DNA of 15,994 bases from assembly GCA_002400675.1 (NCBI GenBank), contig NVQY01000026.1:1-15994 (forward strand), read 5' to 3'. Shown one piece after another: positions 13,882 through 15,994 of the stretch. Positions within the stretch are counted from its first letter, which is position 1. Every line of letters begins with the position of its first letter. The notes under the pieces were generated by a model. It was given only the letters and a program-made list of their open reading frames with translations, did not search any database and was not told the DNA's origin. This DNA is from Paracoccaceae bacterium (GTDB taxonomy: Bacteria > Pseudomonadota > Alphaproteobacteria > Rhodobacterales > Rhodobacteraceae). The translations under genes and the position numbers were made by a program.

Positions 13882-14853
13882 CTATCCAGCGTCCAGCATC
13901 ATCCGCGCCGTCGCCGCGCTGGTGACGATATGGGTGACATAGCCACCAGCAATCGCCGACAACATCGGCACCACCTTGTCGGCACCGTCGGACACCAAAA
14001 GGCCCATGTCCAGCCCCATCAGTTTATCCAGCGTCACGCCGATCATCCGATCATCCAGCGCGCCGGGGATCGGCTCACCCTTGGCATTGATGAAACGCCC
14101 GCACATCACCCCCGTAGCCCCTTGCGCCACGTACCATTCCAGATCCTGCGCACTGGCCACACCACTGCCGACGATGTGACTGCCGGGGTCACACGATCCG
14201 GCGGCAAATATCGCCTTGTTGCAATGACTTAGCGCCTCTAGTTGGGCATGGATGATCGGTTCCTGGCGTAGCCTTTGGGCCAGTTCAGGATCACTTAGCA
14301 CTGCGGGCGCGTGCAGGTTGATGCATTTTGCCCCCAGATTCAGCGCCATATGCGCCGAGCATATTTCGGCCGTAAACCCATAGGGCGTGGCCATCGACCC
14401 CACCAATTGTGACACGGTAACGTCGGTCATACCGGTGCGGTCCAGCGCCTCGGCCACCTCGTAAACCGTGCGCCCCCACGCCACGCCCAGACGGTCGCCG
14501 GCACCCAGCAAACTCGGCAACCAGACCGCCGCGCCGCGCGCCACCCGCATCAAAGACCCCTCGGCATCGTCATGCCCCCCCGGCAACACATAGGCCGCCT
14601 TGAGACCAAAACGTTCGCGCAGATCTTCGGCCAGCTGATGGCCAGTAAACACCTCGGGCGCAAGGCTAATACGAATATACCCCTTCTCACGCGCTTCTTG
14701 CAGGTAATTGACCACCGTGGCCCGTGAAACCGACAGTTTCTTGGCGATTTCGGCCTGATTCAGCCCGTCGTGATAATACATCCACGCGGCTTCGATCACG
14801 ATGCTTTCGCCGGTGACTTGTCCGGCATTTCGTCTGCGGGTTGATCCGGCCAT
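13882..14853 (-). CDS. SorC-family sugar-binding transcriptional regulator
   Basis: 323 residues, normal for the SorC/DeoR-type family. The N-terminal helix-turn-helix (about 30-58) reads GLNQAEIAKKLSVSRATVVNYLQEAREKGYI. The rest (about 62-320) is the sugar-isomerase-like effector domain, with LGVAWGRTVYEVAE, the QLVGS strand and GVMCGRFINAKG. Family members usually bind phosphorylated sugars or polyols and act as tetramers on paired operators. AAGGGAG lies 5 bases before ATG 14853. The gene is divergent from the class II aldolase, so it very likely controls that sugar pathway through the inverted repeat between them. The effector is unknown; a deoxysugar phosphate is a reasonable inference from the aldolase. 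Confidence 0.92.
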   Translation of the reverse strand: MAGSTRRRNAGQVTGESIVIEAAWMYYHDGLNQAEIAKKLSVSRATVVNYLQEAREKGYIRISLAPEVFTGHQLAEDLRERFGLKAAYVLPGGHDDAEGSLMRVARGAAVWLPSLLGAGDRLGVAWGRTVYEVAEALDRTGMTDVTVSQLVGSMATPYGFTAEICSAHMALNLGAKCINLHAPAVLSDPELAQRLRQEPIIHAQLEALSHCNKAIFAAGSCDPGSHIVGSGVASAQDLEWYVAQGATGVMCGRFINAKGEPIPGALDDRMIGVTLDKLMGLDMGLLVSDGADKVVPMLSAIAGGYVTHIVTSAATARMMLDAG

Positions 14854-14872
14854 GTTGTCTCCCTTTTATTTA

Positions 14873-14901
14873 TTTGACACCATGTGCTGACATTTGTCAA
14901 A
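14873..14901. promoter_or_regulatory. Candidate SorC operator between the divergent SorC and aldolase genes
   Basis: TTTGACA (14873-14879) and TGTCAAA (14895-14901) are exact inverted repeats 22 bases apart start to start, about two helical turns. Within them, TGACA-TT-TGTCA (14888-14899) is a second perfect inverted repeat. The arms contain TTGACA, a consensus -35 hexamer, facing in both directions, so a bound regulator could block both promoters. Neither direction has a good -10 at 17 bases, so promoter positions remain uncertain. Confidence 0.55.
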
Positions 14902-14946
14902 ATATATGCTTAATGGCGGTGAAACTGCGATATGAAAGGTTTGGCC

Positions 14947-15994
14947 ATGGTCCTTAACAGATGGAATGACGCCGAGGCAGCGAAATATGTCGAGGCAGCA
15001 GGCAGCGACCCGGCGGACCGGGAACTTGCCTTGCGGGTCTATACCTCGCGGTTGATTGGCGGCGACCTAAATCTGGTGCTGCATGGGGGCGGGAATACGT
15101 CCTGCAAGCTGGAGCGGCCGGACATTTTCGGCAACCCGCAACCGGTGCTGCATGTCAAAGGGTCGGGCTGGGATTTAGGTGTGATTGAGGCGGCGGGCCT
15201 TCCGGGCGTGCGTCTGGAACCGCTGCAATCCTTGCGCGCGCTGGATGCCTTGTCGGACGAGGATATGGTCAACCTGCAACGTGCCAACCTGTTGGATTCG
15301 ACCTCGCCCAACCCGTCGGTGGAAACCCTGCTGCACGCGTTCCTGCCGCATAAATATGTGGATCACACACACGCGTCGGCAATGCTGGCGCTGGCCGATC
15401 TGCCCAATGCAGAGGAGGTCGTGCGCGAGATTTTCGGGGACCGTCTGGTTTGCGTGCCGTTCATCATGCCGGGGTTTGAGTTGGCCAAGGTCGCGGCCGA
15501 AGTCTATGACGCCAACCCGGATGTGGAGGGGCTGATCCTGATCAACCACGGGCATTTTGCCTTTGGCGATTCCGCCCGCGAAAGCTATGACCGCCTGATT
15601 GCCCACACCAACGAAGTCGAAGCGTGGCTTAAGAAAACCGGCGGGCTGGTTCCGGCCCTTGCCGAAGGAAGCTCCGACGAAATGTCGGCCCGTGCCGTCG
15701 AAATTCTGCCGATGCTGCGGGGAATTATCGGTGATCGCAACGCGGCGTTCACTGGCAACCGTGACCAGGCGATGCCCGTGATGGATATGCGCAACGGATT
15801 GAACGTACAAGACTTTCTGGCGCGCGATGACCTTGCCACCTTGTCCCGGCGCGGGGTTGCCACGCCGGACCATGTGATCCGCACCAAGAATTATCCGGTG
15901 TTGATCACCAAAGAAATCATGGCGGGCGGGGCCGATGCCGTTGCCAACGCCGTGGATGGATTTATTACTGAGTACACCGAATATTTCGACACCA
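14947..15994 (+). CDS. Class II aldolase, bifunctional RhaD/short-chain dehydrogenase type (3' end outside window)
   Basis: About 349 residues are visible, still open at the window end. The class II (zinc-dependent) aldolase fold is clear: phosphate-binding HGGGNTSCK near residue 35, Glu126 in PSVETLLH (equivalent to the catalytic Glu73 of FucA), metal ligands His140 and His142 in DHTHASA, and His201 in INHGHF. The visible part already exceeds single-domain fuculose- or rhamnulose-phosphate aldolases (215-275 residues) and matches the N-terminal half of the roughly 700-residue aldolase/short-chain dehydrogenase fusion, whose dehydrogenase domain would lie beyond the window. Expected reaction: cleavage of a deoxyketose or its phosphate to a lactaldehyde and a triose product. 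ATG 14947 has AAAGG 7 bases upstream; an in-frame ATG at 14932 is possible but less well placed. The divergent SorC regulator supports sugar catabolism. Confidence 0.88.
   Translation, partial: MVLNRWNDAEAAKYVEAAGSDPADRELALRVYTSRLIGGDLNLVLHGGGNTSCKLERPDIFGNPQPVLHVKGSGWDLGVIEAAGLPGVRLEPLQSLRALDALSDEDMVNLQRANLLDSTSPNPSVETLLHAFLPHKYVDHTHASAMLALADLPNAEEVVREIFGDRLVCVPFIMPGFELAKVAAEVYDANPDVEGLILINHGHFAFGDSARESYDRLIAHTNEVEAWLKKTGGLVPALAEGSSDEMSARAVEILPMLRGIIGDRNAAFTGNRDQAMPVMDMRNGLNVQDFLARDDLATLSRRGVATPDHVIRTKNYPVLITKEIMAGGADAVANAVDGFITEYTEYFDT

Overview
The window is GC-rich, densely coded DNA of a typical proteobacterial chromosome. The gene content suggests an alphaproteobacterium, most likely of the Roseobacter/Rhodobacteraceae group: a two-gene indolepyruvate oxidoreductase whose beta subunit carries the long DUF6537-type extension, a Tat-type TRAP binding protein, a SorC regulator and a RhaD-type aldolase. 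The taxonomic call is an inference from gene families and composition. I see no rRNA, tRNA, CRISPR array, insertion sequence or phage gene.

Layout. (1) 2-4445, plus strand: the 3' part of a secreted protein made of tandem PKD repeats (ten visible), followed 7 bases later by a membrane-bound class III nucleotide cyclase with periplasmic sensor and HAMP domains. The pair looks like one transcription unit. (2) 4459-5511 (or 5601), minus strand: a polytopic membrane protein of unknown function, convergent with the cyclase. (3) 5695-9948, minus strand: marR - iorA - iorB, an operon for oxidation of an aryl-2-oxoacid to the acyl-CoA. (4) 10211-13661, plus strand: marR - dctP - dctQ - dctM, a TRAP transporter operon. 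Operons 3 and 4 are divergent, and each is led by its own MarR regulator. (5) 13882-14853, minus strand: a SorC-family sugar-responsive regulator, divergent from a class II aldolase (14947 to the window end, truncated) of the bifunctional RhaD/short-chain dehydrogenase type.

How the parts may work together. The divergent MarR/IorAB and MarR/TRAP operons suggest one catabolic module: the TRAP system would import a carboxylic acid that is, or becomes, an aryl-2-oxoacid, and IorAB would oxidise it. The shared 262-base intergenic region contains a perfect 9+9 bp inverted repeat next to a -10-like box and a separate perfect 12-bp palindrome 8 bases before the other marR start; these are good candidate operators. 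The SorC/aldolase pair looks like the start of a separate deoxysugar (rhamnose-like) pathway with its own TTTGACA/TGTCAAA inverted repeat. Most gene calls are secure. Substrates of the transporter and oxidoreductase, the role of the membrane protein and all operator assignments are inferences.
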